64,000 bases of DNA from Thermovibrio sp. GTDB lineage: Bacteria > Aquificota > Desulfurobacteriia > Desulfurobacteriales > Desulfurobacteriaceae. The notes beneath the pieces are model-generated. The model was not told the DNA's origin. It worked only from the letters and a program-made list of their open reading frames with translations, and ran no database searches. The stretch is from assembly GCA_003978105.1 (NCBI GenBank), contig QOAO01000011.1, positions 12,625 to 76,624 on the forward strand. The letters run 5' to 3'. Positions 25,965 to 34,789 of the stretch are shown here, piece by piece (position 1 is the first letter of the stretch; the number at the start of each line of letters is the position of its first letter). The position numbers and the translations under genes are program-made.

Positions 25965-28486
25965 TCCTCCTCCACTTTAAGCAGTTTTTTTACAATTTTA
26001 ACAGCTTGCTGGGCATCACCGCCATAAATTCCACCTATCGATTCGGCATATTCGGGAGTTACAACTGCCCCTCCGACAATCACCGGAATATCAAGTCCAG
26101 CCTCCCTTATTGCTTTTATTGTCTCCTCCATCGAAGGAAGTGTTGTCGTCATAAGGGCACTCAGTCCAACTATGTCTGCCTCTTCCTTCTTTGCAGTCTC
26201 TACGATTTTTTCAGGAGGAACGTTCGTTCCAAGGTCTATAACTTCAAATCCACTGTTCTCAAGCATGGTTATTACAATATTTTTCCCGATTTCGTGAACA
26301 TCACCGTGAACCGTTGCCATGACAATCTTTCCACCTAACTTAACGTTCCCCCCTTTCTTTTTCATCTCCCTCTTCAGTATTTCAAAGGCAGACTGAACTG
26401 CCTGAGCAGAACGTAGCATCTGTGGAAGAAAAATTTCGCCCTTTTCAAACTTCTTCCCTATAACGTCAAGAGCAGGTATAAGAGCTCTGTCACTAACCTC
26501 TATCGGCTCAAACTTAGCGAGAGCCCTTTCTGTAGGCTCCTTAATTCCATCCCTGTCTCCCTCTAAAACCTTCTTAAAAATTTCCCCTAAAATACCCTTT
26601 GGAGCTCCCTCATCTTCACTCTCCTTTTTTCCCTCCTTCTTCTCCTCCTTCTGCTCAAACTCAACAGAGAACTTTTCCCCCCTCAGGAAGGAACAGGATA
26701 GCTGACAGATTTTTGAAAGGAGCTCCCTACACTCCTTATCCTCTCCCTTAGGTCTGTAGTTTTGAAATCTCTCCGTAAACCTCTGGGCTCCTCTATCCTT
26801 TCCGACGATTACATCAGAGGAAAAGACCGTTTCAACCATTCTACTGTCGCCCGTATTCAGTATTCCGGAGTCGAGTCCGGAGTAAATAGCCATTGCCATG
26901 AAGGAAGAATTTATCAAGGGCCTTGCAGGAAGACCGAAGGATACATTGCTAACACCGAGGGTTGTAGCAATTCCCAACTTCTCCTTTACCAGTTTAATTG
27001 CCCTCAGCGTTTCAACTGCGGATTCAGGCATCGCACTTACAGCAAGGTTAAGGACGTCTGCTAAGGTGGAGTTCCTGTCTATACCAATTTCCTCACACTT
27101 TTCCAAAAGTCTTTCAACAATCTCTACCCTGTCCTCTGCACTCTCCTTTAGTCCCTCATCGTCAATTGCAAGCAGAAGAACGTTTGCTCCGTACTTTTTA
27201 ACAAGGGGAAGTATGTTTTTTATATCCTTTTCCTCACCTGAACACGAGTTTACAATTGGCCTTCCATCGCACATTTTTAGAGCTTCTTCAACAGCCTTGG
27301 GGTCCTTACTGTCAATAACTATCGGTAAATCTGTGGTCTCTATTACAGTTTTAACTGCCTCCTTCATTGCTTCTGCTTCATCTATTCCCGGAACGCCGAC
27401 ATTTACATCCAATAAATCGGCACCCTCTTCCGTCTGTTTCTTTGCTTCCTCCTTAACTATTGAAAAGTCCCTCTTCTTTAATGACTCCTGAAGCCTCTTC
27501 TTACCAGTTGGATTTATCCTCTCACCTATCATTCTTGTCGGATGACCGGTTCCAATAAAGACAAGCTTCGTTCTACTTGCTACCTTTAAACCTTTAACAG
27601 GTTTTCTCTTTACCGGCTTTAAGTTCCTTACGGCCTCCTTTATTGCCCTTATGTGTTCCGGAGTCGTTCCACAACAACCTCCAACGATGTTTGCTCCAGC
27701 CTCAACCAACTTGACAGCATACTCCCCAAAGATGTTTGGAGGTTCAGGATAAATCGTTTTACCATCCTTTAGAACCGGTAATCCTGCATTTGCGTATACA
27801 ACTATTGGAGTTTCGGTTACAGAGGCCATCCTCCTTACAAGGTCAACGAAGGATTCGGGCCCTAAGGAACAGTTTGCTCCAACTGCTGAAACGTTAAACC
27901 CCTCAAATATGGCAGCAGAGACCTCCGGAGGCGTCCCAAGGAGCGTTCTTCCATCTTCCTGGTACGTCATACTGACAAGAACAGGTAGGTCACAGACCTC
28001 CTGAGCTGCAACAACGGCAGCCTTTGCCTCCTTTGTATCGGACATCGTTTCAATCAAAATTAAATCGGCTCCGGCTTCAGCTCCAGCCTCTATCTGCTCC
28101 TTAAATACATCCTTAATTTCATCAAACGAGTAGTCCCCAACGGGCTCAACAAATACCCCTGTAGGACCAACAGAGAGAGCAACTAAAACTCTTCCCCTTG
28201 AGGCTTCCTTTGCAAGCCTTACTCCGGCTTCAGTTAGTTCCTTAACCCTATCCTCGAGTCCGTAGTGGGAAAGCTTTATTCTGTTGCTTCCAAAGGTATT
28301 TGTCTCAATTATGTCAGCTCCGGCCTCTATGTACTCGTTGTGTATCTCCATCAGAACTTCTGGGTGTTTTACGTTGAGGAGCTCCGGTGCATAGTTTACA
28401 TCCATTCCCTTTTTCATAAGCATTGTTCCCATTGCACCGTCAAGAACCCAGATTTTCTCCTCTTTTAAAAAGGGATTTTCTGCCAA
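25961..28486 (-). CDS. metH: Cobalamin-dependent methionine synthase lacking the reactivation domain
   Basis: Methyl transfer from methyltetrahydrofolate to homocysteine through cobalamin. The 841 residues show a homocysteine domain (1-290, zinc Cys in GANCSLG and GGCCGTTPEH), a pterin domain (about 310-590, ERINPTGKK), a B12 cap (about 640-715) and a B12-binding domain with VHGDVHEIGKN. The C-terminal SAM-binding reactivation domain of the 1227-residue E. coli enzyme is absent, as in Thermotoga-type MetH, so reductive reactivation must come from another protein. The start is TTG with GGAGG. It heads the long operon down to 18870. Confidence 0.95.
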   Translation of the reverse strand: MAENPFLKEEKIWVLDGAMGTMLMKKGMDVNYAPELLNVKHPEVLMEIHNEYIEAGADIIETNTFGSNRIKLSHYGLEDRVKELTEAGVRLAKEASRGRVLVALSVGPTGVFVEPVGDYSFDEIKDVFKEQIEAGAEAGADLILIETMSDTKEAKAAVVAAQEVCDLPVLVSMTYQEDGRTLLGTPPEVSAAIFEGFNVSAVGANCSLGPESFVDLVRRMASVTETPIVVYANAGLPVLKDGKTIYPEPPNIFGEYAVKLVEAGANIVGGCCGTTPEHIRAIKEAVRNLKPVKRKPVKGLKVASRTKLVFIGTGHPTRMIGERINPTGKKRLQESLKKRDFSIVKEEAKKQTEEGADLLDVNVGVPGIDEAEAMKEAVKTVIETTDLPIVIDSKDPKAVEEALKMCDGRPIVNSCSGEEKDIKNILPLVKKYGANVLLLAIDDEGLKESAEDRVEIVERLLEKCEEIGIDRNSTLADVLNLAVSAMPESAVETLRAIKLVKEKLGIATTLGVSNVSFGLPARPLINSSFMAMAIYSGLDSGILNTGDSRMVETVFSSDVIVGKDRGAQRFTERFQNYRPKGEDKECRELLSKICQLSCSFLRGEKFSVEFEQKEEKKEGKKESEDEGAPKGILGEIFKKVLEGDRDGIKEPTERALAKFEPIEVSDRALIPALDVIGKKFEKGEIFLPQMLRSAQAVQSAFEILKREMKKKGGNVKLGGKIVMATVHGDVHEIGKNIVITMLENSGFEVIDLGTNVPPEKIVETAKKEEADIVGLSALMTTTLPSMEETIKAIREAGLDIPVIVGGAVVTPEYAESIGGIYGGDAQQAVKIVKKLLKVEEE

Positions 28487-28528
28487 TACCTCCTCCGAAC
28501 TGTAAATAGGAATTATTAACGATAAGCT

Positions 28529-28537
28529 ATTATAACA
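28529..28537 (-). promoter_or_regulatory. Extended -10 promoter of the metH operon
   Basis: The minus strand reads TGTTATAAT, a perfect TGn-extended -10 hexamer, giving a start near 28522 and a leader of about 36 bases before the metH TTG. No B12 or SAM riboswitch fits in so short a leader. Confidence 0.6.
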
Positions 28538-28543
28538 GGAGAG

Positions 28544-29155
28544 TTAAGACTTAAAATGGGAAATTACCCTTTCTGACTCCTCAACAATCTGATTCAAAAC
28601 CCAGGAACTTTTAGGTTTACCTTTGGGACAGTACCTTTCCTTTTCAGAATAGATACAGCCACAGTACTGTTGTCTGTAGAGGCCTTTTTCCTTTGAAATG
28701 TCTATCCCTTCCTTCCAGCCTTCCCTAAAGTCAACGTTTAGGAACTTCACCCCAAACTTTTTAGAGGCATTTTCGGCAAGGGGAACCATCAACTCTCTAT
28801 TCTGATATTTAGAATAAAAGAGAGTAGAAGTAAAAGCATCAAACTTTCCCCTTTTAGCGACTGAAGCAGCCATTTCTAAACGCATCGAGTAGCAGATTTG
28901 ACACCTAATGGGTCTTTCCTCCCTAAATGCTACTGCCCTTAACCACTTTTCTGGTTCGTAGTTTTCAAAGTAGATAACCTTTATCCCTTCCAACTTTTCC
29001 AGTTTCTTTACAGTCTCCATCCTTTTAACAAACTCTGTACATGGATGAATGTTGGGGTTGTACCATAAACCAACAATCTCATAGCCTTTATCTTTCAGCC
29101 ACTTAATTGGATAACAGGCACAGGGAGCACAGCAGATATGGAGTAAAACTCTCAC
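28544..29155 (-). CDS. queH: Epoxyqueuosine reductase QueH
   Basis: Last step of queuosine tRNA modification, in the QueH (DUF208) family that replaces QueG. Paired cysteines CCAPC at residues 9-13, a CQIC pair near 95, and YRQQYCGCIY near 165 match the Fe-S and metal ligands of QueH. Length (203) is typical. Its ATG overlaps the stop of the diguanylate cyclase gene by 4 bases, so it is the last gene of the ispG-folB-DGC-queH transcript. Confidence 0.92.
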   Translation of the reverse strand: MRVLLHICCAPCACYPIKWLKDKGYEIVGLWYNPNIHPCTEFVKRMETVKKLEKLEGIKVIYFENYEPEKWLRAVAFREERPIRCQICYSMRLEMAASVAKRGKFDAFTSTLFYSKYQNRELMVPLAENASKKFGVKFLNVDFREGWKEGIDISKEKGLYRQQYCGCIYSEKERYCPKGKPKSSWVLNQIVEESERVISHFKS

Positions 29156-30240
29156 TCTTCCAACTCCACGTCCAAATCTGTTTTTACTTGATTTTTACCT
29201 GAACGTTTTGCAAGGTATAAGGCCTTATCGGCCTGTTCTACAATAGAGGTTTCATCTATTCCCTCCCTCATCATTGCAACGCCAACACTTATTGTAACGG
29301 GAATTTCACGTTCCTTGTACTTGAAAAGGTGTTTCTCTATAGACTTCCTCAACCTTTCGGCAATCCTTATGGCCTGACTGAAGGTTACGCCGGGAAGAAT
29401 AATGGCAAATTCCTCTCCACCGTACCTTGCAATAATGTCCCTGGCTCTAAGTTGACCCTTTAGAACTCTGGCAAGTTCCTGAAGAACGTAATCTCCCGCC
29501 TGATGACCATAGGTATCGTTAATCTTTTTAAAGTCATCAATATCAATCATAATGAGAGCAAAAGGATAGTTACGTCTGTAAAAATCATTTACCATGTCAG
29601 TTAAAGCCCTATCAAAGCTTGCCCTGTTCGCCACTTGAGTCAAAAAATCGATGGATGCCTCTCTGTTTTTCTCCTCAAGTTCCTCAGAAAGCTTTTTTAT
29701 CCTCTCATTTGCCTCCTCAAGTTTTTTCCTCAATGAATCGTTCTGCTCTCTAATGAGTTTAACTTCGTTGAGAATTTGCCCTACCATACCCTTTACTGAG
29801 GCATCTTCAATATTCTCTTTAGCCTCTTCTATAGATTTTTCCTTCTTTGCAAGATTCTCATTATGCTCTTCTAAATTCTTTATGGCTTTGTCAATTTCTT
29901 CAAGAATTTCTCCAGATATCTTCCTTAAAAGTTCCTTATCTTCTGAATCTTTAGATTCAACTTCTACCAAAACCTTTTCCACTTCAGACGATGTTGGATA
30001 CTTCTCCTTGAACAATCCCAATATTTCAAGGTCGGATAGTTTTAAATTGTTCTCCTTTAGATAACAGAAGATATCAAACCACAGTACGTAATTTTCTGGA
30101 ATCAGGGGAATATTGTTTCTAACAAGAAACTGTAGTTCCTCCCTAGCTATCTCTGTAATTTTCCTAAGTTCTTCCGGTGTTAGCTTTTTCCTCTGTCTAA
30201 CTTCCTTTAGTAACTTACACCCTACGTTTTTTTCTCCCAT
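29152..30240 (-). CDS. Diguanylate cyclase (GGDEF)
   Basis: A 362-residue soluble protein. The N-terminal 90 residues are helical, followed by a long coiled coil (about 95-190) and a GGDEF domain (about 195-360). The active site ARYGGEEFAI is intact. RARD five residues before it fits the RxxD inhibitory site, so c-di-GMP product feedback is expected. KINDTYGHQAGDYVL is also conserved. There is no membrane segment or recognisable ligand domain, so the input is unknown. It overlaps folB by 19 bases and queH by 4, an unusual placing for a second-messenger enzyme. Confidence 0.92.
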   Translation of the reverse strand: MGEKNVGCKLLKEVRQRKKLTPEELRKITEIAREELQFLVRNNIPLIPENYVLWFDIFCYLKENNLKLSDLEILGLFKEKYPTSSEVEKVLVEVESKDSEDKELLRKISGEILEEIDKAIKNLEEHNENLAKKEKSIEEAKENIEDASVKGMVGQILNEVKLIREQNDSLRKKLEEANERIKKLSEELEEKNREASIDFLTQVANRASFDRALTDMVNDFYRRNYPFALIMIDIDDFKKINDTYGHQAGDYVLQELARVLKGQLRARDIIARYGGEEFAIILPGVTFSQAIRIAERLRKSIEKHLFKYKEREIPVTISVGVAMMREGIDETSIVEQADKALYLAKRSGKNQVKTDLDVELEE

Positions 30241-30566
30241 ACTAACTCAACCCCCCCACCTTTAAAACTGTTCTGAAACGGCAAACTGAGTTTCACCGTT
30301 CTTATTCTAACAAAATTCGGATTCCAATTATCAATAATATTAGAAAGTAATTTATCCTGAAACTCCTCTAAGTAGGTAAATTCCTGAGAATTTGCCACTT
30401 CAACAACTGTTTTGTAAAGTTCCTCATAATCAACAAATATTTCGGAAGTTACCTCCACGGAAACAAGAACTTCGACTCCCAATTTCCTCTCTTCAGGATA
30501 AACGCCACACTTAATGTGAAGTTTTATCTCCTCTAAGAAAACCTTCCTCTCTAACTTCCCCTGCAA
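30222..30566 (-). CDS. folB: Dihydroneopterin aldolase
   Basis: Folate synthesis enzyme. FLEEIKLHIKCGVYPEER is the N-terminal family motif, DYEELYKTVVEVAN fits the active-site region and the C-terminal LSLPFQNSFKGGGVEL is typical. The frame is open upstream to an ATG at 30596, but homologues begin close to FLEEI. I place the start at TTG 30566, which has GAGGAGG and AAAGGA sites upstream; it remains uncertain. The gene overlaps ispG by about 56 bases and the diguanylate cyclase gene by 19. Confidence 0.85.
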   Translation of the reverse strand: MQGKLERKVFLEEIKLHIKCGVYPEERKLGVEVLVSVEVTSEIFVDYEELYKTVVEVANSQEFTYLEEFQDKLLSNIIDNWNPNFVRIRTVKLSLPFQNSFKGGGVELVWEKKT

Positions 30567-31620
30567 TCCTTTCAACCTCCTCAACCAACCTCTCAAGGGC
30601 TTCTTCTTGTGATAGCTTATCTATAACCTTCCCCTTTACAAAGAGGATGAAGTAATCACCGGCCCCCGCTATCCCAACATCTGCAAATTTTGCCTCCCCC
30701 GGGCCGTTTACTGCACATCCCATAACGGCAACCTTAAGGGACTTTTCTATGTGCTCAAGCCTCCTCTCAACCTCCTCTGCCAGAGTTTCAACGTCAACCA
30801 AACACCTTCCACAGGTAGGACATGAGATGACTTCAACACCTCTTTTTCTAAGTTCTAAAGCTCCCAATATTTTATAAGCAATTTTTACCTCATCCTTTGG
30901 ATGTGTAGAGAGAGAAACCCTCAAGGTATCACCTATACCCTCGTAAAGGAGAATTCCAATGCCAACTGCAGACTTAACAGCTCCAGAGATAAAGGTTCCA
31001 GCCTCGGTTATACCTATGTGAAGGGGATAGTCCGTTTTTAAAGCAAAGAGTTTGTTTGAGATAACCGTTGTTTTAACATCAGAACCCTTCAGGGAAAACT
31101 TAATGTTTGTAAATCCCCAGTCCTCAAACATTTTAGCGTAGTTAAGTGCAGTTTCGACTAAGGCCTCGGGAATGGGAGCTCCATACTTGTTTAAGACCTC
31201 CTTAGGTATGGAGCCTGAGTTTATACCAATCCTTATAGAAATTCCTCTCTCTGAAGCAAGTTTAACTATTTCCTTAACCTTCCACGTTTCCCCTATATTT
31301 CCCGGATTAATTCGTACACAGTCTGCTCCGTTCTCGATTGACAGGAGGGCAAGTTTGTAATCAAAGTGAATATCTGCAATTAAAGGAACGTTTATTCTCC
31401 TCTTTATCTCAGGAAGTGATTCGGCTGCTCTAACCGATGGAACTGCAACCCTTATAACTTCGCATCCGACTCTTTCAAGCTCCTTTATCTGAGCAACTGT
31501 TGCCTCAACATCCTCTGTAAATGTGTTTGTCATCGACTGGACAACGATTGGATAGGAGCTCCCAATTGGAACGTTACCGACCCAGACAGTCCTTGTTTTT
31601 CTCCTCTTTATCCATTCCAA
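30511..31620 (-). CDS. ispG: 4-hydroxy-3-methylbut-2-enyl diphosphate synthase
   Basis: Iron-sulfur enzyme of the MEP isoprenoid pathway. The N-terminal barrel has VQSMTNTFTEDVEAT and LIADIHFDYKLAL. The cluster cysteines are in SCPTCGRCLVD, with a later Cys in VAVMGCAVNGPGEA. The start is TTG with GGAGGATTACG. Length (369) is typical for the bacterial short form. It begins the ispG-folB-cyclase-queH run and is divergent from the bioC-like gene only 32 bases away. Confidence 0.96.
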   Translation of the reverse strand: MEWIKRRKTRTVWVGNVPIGSSYPIVVQSMTNTFTEDVEATVAQIKELERVGCEVIRVAVPSVRAAESLPEIKRRINVPLIADIHFDYKLALLSIENGADCVRINPGNIGETWKVKEIVKLASERGISIRIGINSGSIPKEVLNKYGAPIPEALVETALNYAKMFEDWGFTNIKFSLKGSDVKTTVISNKLFALKTDYPLHIGITEAGTFISGAVKSAVGIGILLYEGIGDTLRVSLSTHPKDEVKIAYKILGALELRKRGVEVISCPTCGRCLVDVETLAEEVERRLEHIEKSLKVAVMGCAVNGPGEAKFADVGIAGAGDYFILFVKGKVIDKLSQEEALERLVEEVERIAGEVREEGFLRGDKTSH

Positions 31621-31652
31621 CGTAATCCTCCTGTGCTTATATTTTAACTGCC

Positions 31653-32369
31653 ATGAAGGAAATAGTTAAGAGGAACTTTTCGTTAGCAGCAAAAAATTAC
31701 AGTAAATATTCTCTCTTTCAGAGAATTGCCGGGGAAGAACTCCTTAAAAGAATTTCATTTTTTTACGTAAAGGAACCTATTTTGGATTTAGGAAGTGGGA
31801 CAGGTGAGCTCCTTAATGGAAAGAATTTTATCTGTCTAGATATCTCCTTCAAAATGGCAGAGTTGTGCAGGGAGAGGGCTCTCCTGTCAATCTGTGGAGA
31901 TGCAGAGGAACTCCCTCTAAAGTCGGAATCGGTACCAACTGCAGTTTCAAACTTTTCCTTACAGTGGACAGAGCTAAACAAGTCAATCCCTGAAGTTTAT
32001 AGAGTTTTGAAAAAAGGAGGGCTGTTCTTCCTCTCAATTCCGGTTGAAGGAAGTTTAAGGACTCTGTTTTCTGCTCTAAGAGCGGCATCAGACGAGTTTC
32101 CTACTTTTAAGTTCCCTGAGGAGAAAGAGGTTTTTGAAGTATTCTCACGTTTCTTTGAGGTTTTAGAATTTGAGAGGCTCTACCTTGAAAAGAAATTTAA
32201 GAGTGCAAGGGAAGCTGTGAAGTCTGTTACAGGAATAGGAGCGAAAAACCCATTTGGAAACTTAAGGTACAGTGAACTGAAAAACTTTCGTGATATCTTC
32301 AACAGAGAGCCAAAGATTGAGTACAGAGTTTTAATAATTTCGGGAAGAAAGCTCCCGAGGGAGCTCTAA
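31653..32369 (+). CDS. bioC: BioC-like malonyl-ACP O-methyltransferase
   Basis: Class I SAM methyltransferase. The N-terminal RNFSLAAKNYSKYSLFQ is the BioC helix that packs on the ACP substrate; motif I is ILDLGSGTGELL, and SNFSLQW is characteristic of BioC. It would start pimelate synthesis for biotin by methylating malonyl-ACP; no other bio gene is in the window. Length (238) fits. No ribosome site is visible; TATATT at 31638 lies 9 bases before the ATG, so the mRNA may be nearly leaderless. Its stop overlaps the convergent fumarase gene by 4 bases. Confidence 0.8.
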   Translation: MKEIVKRNFSLAAKNYSKYSLFQRIAGEELLKRISFFYVKEPILDLGSGTGELLNGKNFICLDISFKMAELCRERALLSICGDAEELPLKSESVPTAVSNFSLQWTELNKSIPEVYRVLKKGGLFFLSIPVEGSLRTLFSALRAASDEFPTFKFPEEKEVFEVFSRFFEVLEFERLYLEKKFKSAREAVKSVTGIGAKNPFGNLRYSELKNFRDIFNREPKIEYRVLIISGRKLPREL

Positions 32370-33211
32370 ATCTCAGCCTCCTTGTGCCTCGAGGCATGGC
32401 ACTGGATGTTAATTGCAACGGGAAGTGAAGCTATGTGACAGGGGTACCACTCTATTTTTACATCTAAAGCTGTAACCTTTCCTCCAAATCCTGAAGGGCC
32501 AATTCCCAACTTGTTTATCTCCTCTAAGAGCTCCTCCTCAAGTTTTGCATACCTTGGGTCGGGATTCCTATGTCCTATAGGCCTTAGAAGGGCTTTCTTT
32601 GCCAAAAAGGCCACCTTTTCAAAAGTTCCCCCAATACCAACTCCCACAGTTATAGGAGGACAGGGATTTGGACCGGCGTCACTAACTGTTTTCAAAATAA
32701 ATTTTTTAACTCCTTCAACACCATCTGCAGGCTTGAGCATGGCCAACCTGCTCATATTTTCACTTCCACCCCCTTTTGCTGCAACGGTTATTCTAACCTT
32801 ATCTCCAGGAACTATTGAGTAGTGAATCACTGCCGGTGTATTGTTTCCGGTATTTTTTCTATCAAAGAGAGGGTCGGTAACTATCGATTTCCTCAAGTAG
32901 CCTTCAGTGTACCCTTCAGCTACTCCTCTATTTATAGCCTCCTCCAAGTTCCCGCCGACAAACTTCACGTCCTGGCCTATTTCAACAAAGACAACGGCAA
33001 ATCCAGTATCCTGACAGTAGGGAATTTCCTCGGTTGAGGCAATCTTCGCATTCTCCTCTAATATCTCAAAAACGTTCTTTCCAACAGGAGAGACTTCCCT
33101 CTCCTTTCCTTCCTTAAAGGCATTGAGAACATCCTGGGGTAACCTGTAGTTTGCCTCCACACATAGCTTTTTAACAACTTCCCTGACCTTATCTACACTA
33201 ATCTCTCTCAT
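32366..33211 (-). CDS. Class I fumarate hydratase, alpha subunit
   Basis: N-terminal (alpha) half of two-subunit Fe-S fumarase/tartrate dehydratase, 281 residues. Cluster Cys are in YCQDTGFA, GPNPCPPIT and the C-terminal IQCHASRH; GGSENMSRL and GIGPSGFGGKVTALD are family blocks. It interconverts fumarate and malate in the forward or reductive TCA cycle. It lies 10 bases downstream of mdh, a functional match. The beta subunit needed for activity is not adjacent and not in the window. Tartrate dehydratase is less likely given the mdh neighbour. Confidence 0.92.
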   Translation of the reverse strand: MREISVDKVREVVKKLCVEANYRLPQDVLNAFKEGKEREVSPVGKNVFEILEENAKIASTEEIPYCQDTGFAVVFVEIGQDVKFVGGNLEEAINRGVAEGYTEGYLRKSIVTDPLFDRKNTGNNTPAVIHYSIVPGDKVRITVAAKGGGSENMSRLAMLKPADGVEGVKKFILKTVSDAGPNPCPPITVGVGIGGTFEKVAFLAKKALLRPIGHRNPDPRYAKLEEELLEEINKLGIGPSGFGGKVTALDVKIEWYPCHIASLPVAINIQCHASRHKEAEI

Positions 33212-33221
33212 CCTTCATCTC

Positions 33222-34163
33222 CTAAAGGGGCAATTTTTCAACCAAGTTCCTTACAGAATCAACAGACCTCCCCCAGGCCTTCCACTCCTCATCTGTAAGC
33301 TCAAGCTTGATTATATCCTCGACTCCTTCCTTCCCCAAAACTATGGGAACCCCTACGCACAGACCTGTAGCTCCATAGTACTCGCCTATTTCACCATCAA
33401 GATAAACACTTGCAGAGAGAATTTTTCTCTTGTTCCAGAGGATTGCAAGAACCATCTCTAAAATTGATGCAGCAGGAGCGTAAAAAGCACTTCCCGTTTT
33501 AAGGAGTTGAACTATTTCTCCTCCTCCAAACCTCGTTCTTTCAATTACCTCACTTAGTTTTTCTTCTGATAAGAACTTTCTTACAGGAATTCCTGAAACC
33601 GTTGTGTATTCGGGAAGTGGAACCATATCGTCTCCATGTCCACCTATAACGAAAGCCTTAATATTTTCAACGGAAATTCCAGTCTTTTCAGAAATAAAGT
33701 AGGCAAACCTTGCCGAGTCTAATACTCCAGCCATTCCTATAACTCTTTCCTTCGGAAAGCCCGTTACTTTTAAAGCAGTGTAGGTCATTGCATCCAAGGG
33801 GTTAGTAACAACAATAACAAAAGCTTCAGGAGAGTACTTCTTTATCTGTTCGGAAACGGACTTAACCACCTCGTAGTTCTTAAACAGTAGGTCATCTCTG
33901 CTCATTCCTGGTTTTCTTGGAAATCCTGCGGTAATGACAACCACATCGGAGCCGGCAGTATCCTCATAGTTTCCGGTTCCAATCACGTGGGCGTTAAATC
34001 CTAATATTGGAGAAGCCTCCATAATATCTAAAGCTTTACCTTTAGCAACACCTTCGTTAATATCAATTAACGTAATATCTGCTGTTTCTCTTCTTGCAAG
34101 GAGAAGTGCCAGAGTTGCACCTATATTTCCAGCTCCAACAATTGTTATCTTTTTTCTATCCAA
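33222..34163 (-). CDS. mdh: Malate dehydrogenase
   Basis: NAD(P)-dependent malate/oxaloacetate interconversion, LDH-like MDH of 313 residues. VGAGNIGATLALLL is the Rossmann motif and Asp38 (IDINEG) indicates NAD preference. GFPRKPGMSRDDLL is the mobile loop with catalytic Arg residues, including the MDH-specific Arg-Lys-Pro-Gly-Met. VIGGHGDDMVPL has the catalytic His. The start is TTG with GGGAGGAG. Forms an operon with the fumarase alpha gene, in line with a (reductive) TCA cycle. Confidence 0.96.
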   Translation of the reverse strand: MDRKKITIVGAGNIGATLALLLARRETADITLIDINEGVAKGKALDIMEASPILGFNAHVIGTGNYEDTAGSDVVVITAGFPRKPGMSRDDLLFKNYEVVKSVSEQIKKYSPEAFVIVVTNPLDAMTYTALKVTGFPKERVIGMAGVLDSARFAYFISEKTGISVENIKAFVIGGHGDDMVPLPEYTTVSGIPVRKFLSEEKLSEVIERTRFGGGEIVQLLKTGSAFYAPAASILEMVLAILWNKRKILSASVYLDGEIGEYYGATGLCVGVPIVLGKEGVEDIIKLELTDEEWKAWGRSVDSVRNLVEKLPL

Positions 34164-34282
34164 AGTCTCCTCCCTTCACATTGAATTGCTGAAATTTTAA
34201 CACAATTTTAACAACGAATTTAATTTGTGACAGAAGGAAAATAAGAATTAAATTCAATTAGAAAGTATAAAGGAGATTGCAA

Positions 34283-34789
34283 TTGATAAAAAAAGCTATA
34301 TATCCAGGAACCTTTGACCCTGTAACTCTGGGTCACATTGATATAGTAAGGAGAGGTCTTGAGCTCTTTCCTGAGCTCATTGTAGGAATAGCGGAAAATC
34401 CTAAGAAGAGACCAATATTTTCAATAGAGGAAAGGAGAGAAATGTTTGTTGAGAGTCTGAAAGAGGTGGGGCTCTTTGAAAAAGTGAAGGTAAAGACGTT
34501 TAACTCTCTCCTCGTTGAGTTTGCAAAGAAAGAAGGAGCAGTAGCAATTTTAAGGGGAATCAGAATAGTTTCAGATATGGATCACGAGTTCACCATGGCT
34601 TCACTCAACAGAAAACTTTACCCAGAGGTTGAAACTGTGTTCCTCATGCCTTCTGAGGAGTATGCGTACCTATCATCATCGGCAGTAAGGGAAATAGCCT
34701 CTTACGGAGGAAATATATCCCAGTTTGTTACAAGGTACGTTGAAAAAAAACTCAAGGAGAAATTTAAAACCCAGTATCAAAACAGATAG
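34283..34789 (+). CDS. coaD: Phosphopantetheine adenylyltransferase
   Basis: Penultimate step of coenzyme A synthesis. The nucleotidyltransferase motif PGTFDPVTLGHIDI is at the N-terminus; ILRGIRIVSDMDHEF and the C-terminal YLSSSAVREIASYGG are typical. I choose TTG 34283 (168 residues), 7 bases after AAGGAG; a TTG at 34277 is only one base from that site. It is divergent from mdh and overlaps the 3' end of the convergent aldehyde dehydrogenase gene by 26 bases. Confidence 0.95.
   Translation: MIKKAIYPGTFDPVTLGHIDIVRRGLELFPELIVGIAENPKKRPIFSIEERREMFVESLKEVGLFEKVKVKTFNSLLVEFAKKEGAVAILRGIRIVSDMDHEFTMASLNRKLYPEVETVFLMPSEEYAYLSSSAVREIASYGGNISQFVTRYVEKKLKEKFKTQYQNR

Noticed and set aside
26898..27491. 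197-codon plus-strand open frame
   Set aside because: It lies wholly antisense to metH, is Ser-rich in the manner of shadow frames and has no ribosome site.
28487..28543. B12 or SAM riboswitch before metH
   Set aside because: The leader is only about 36 bases after the predicted start, too short for either aptamer.
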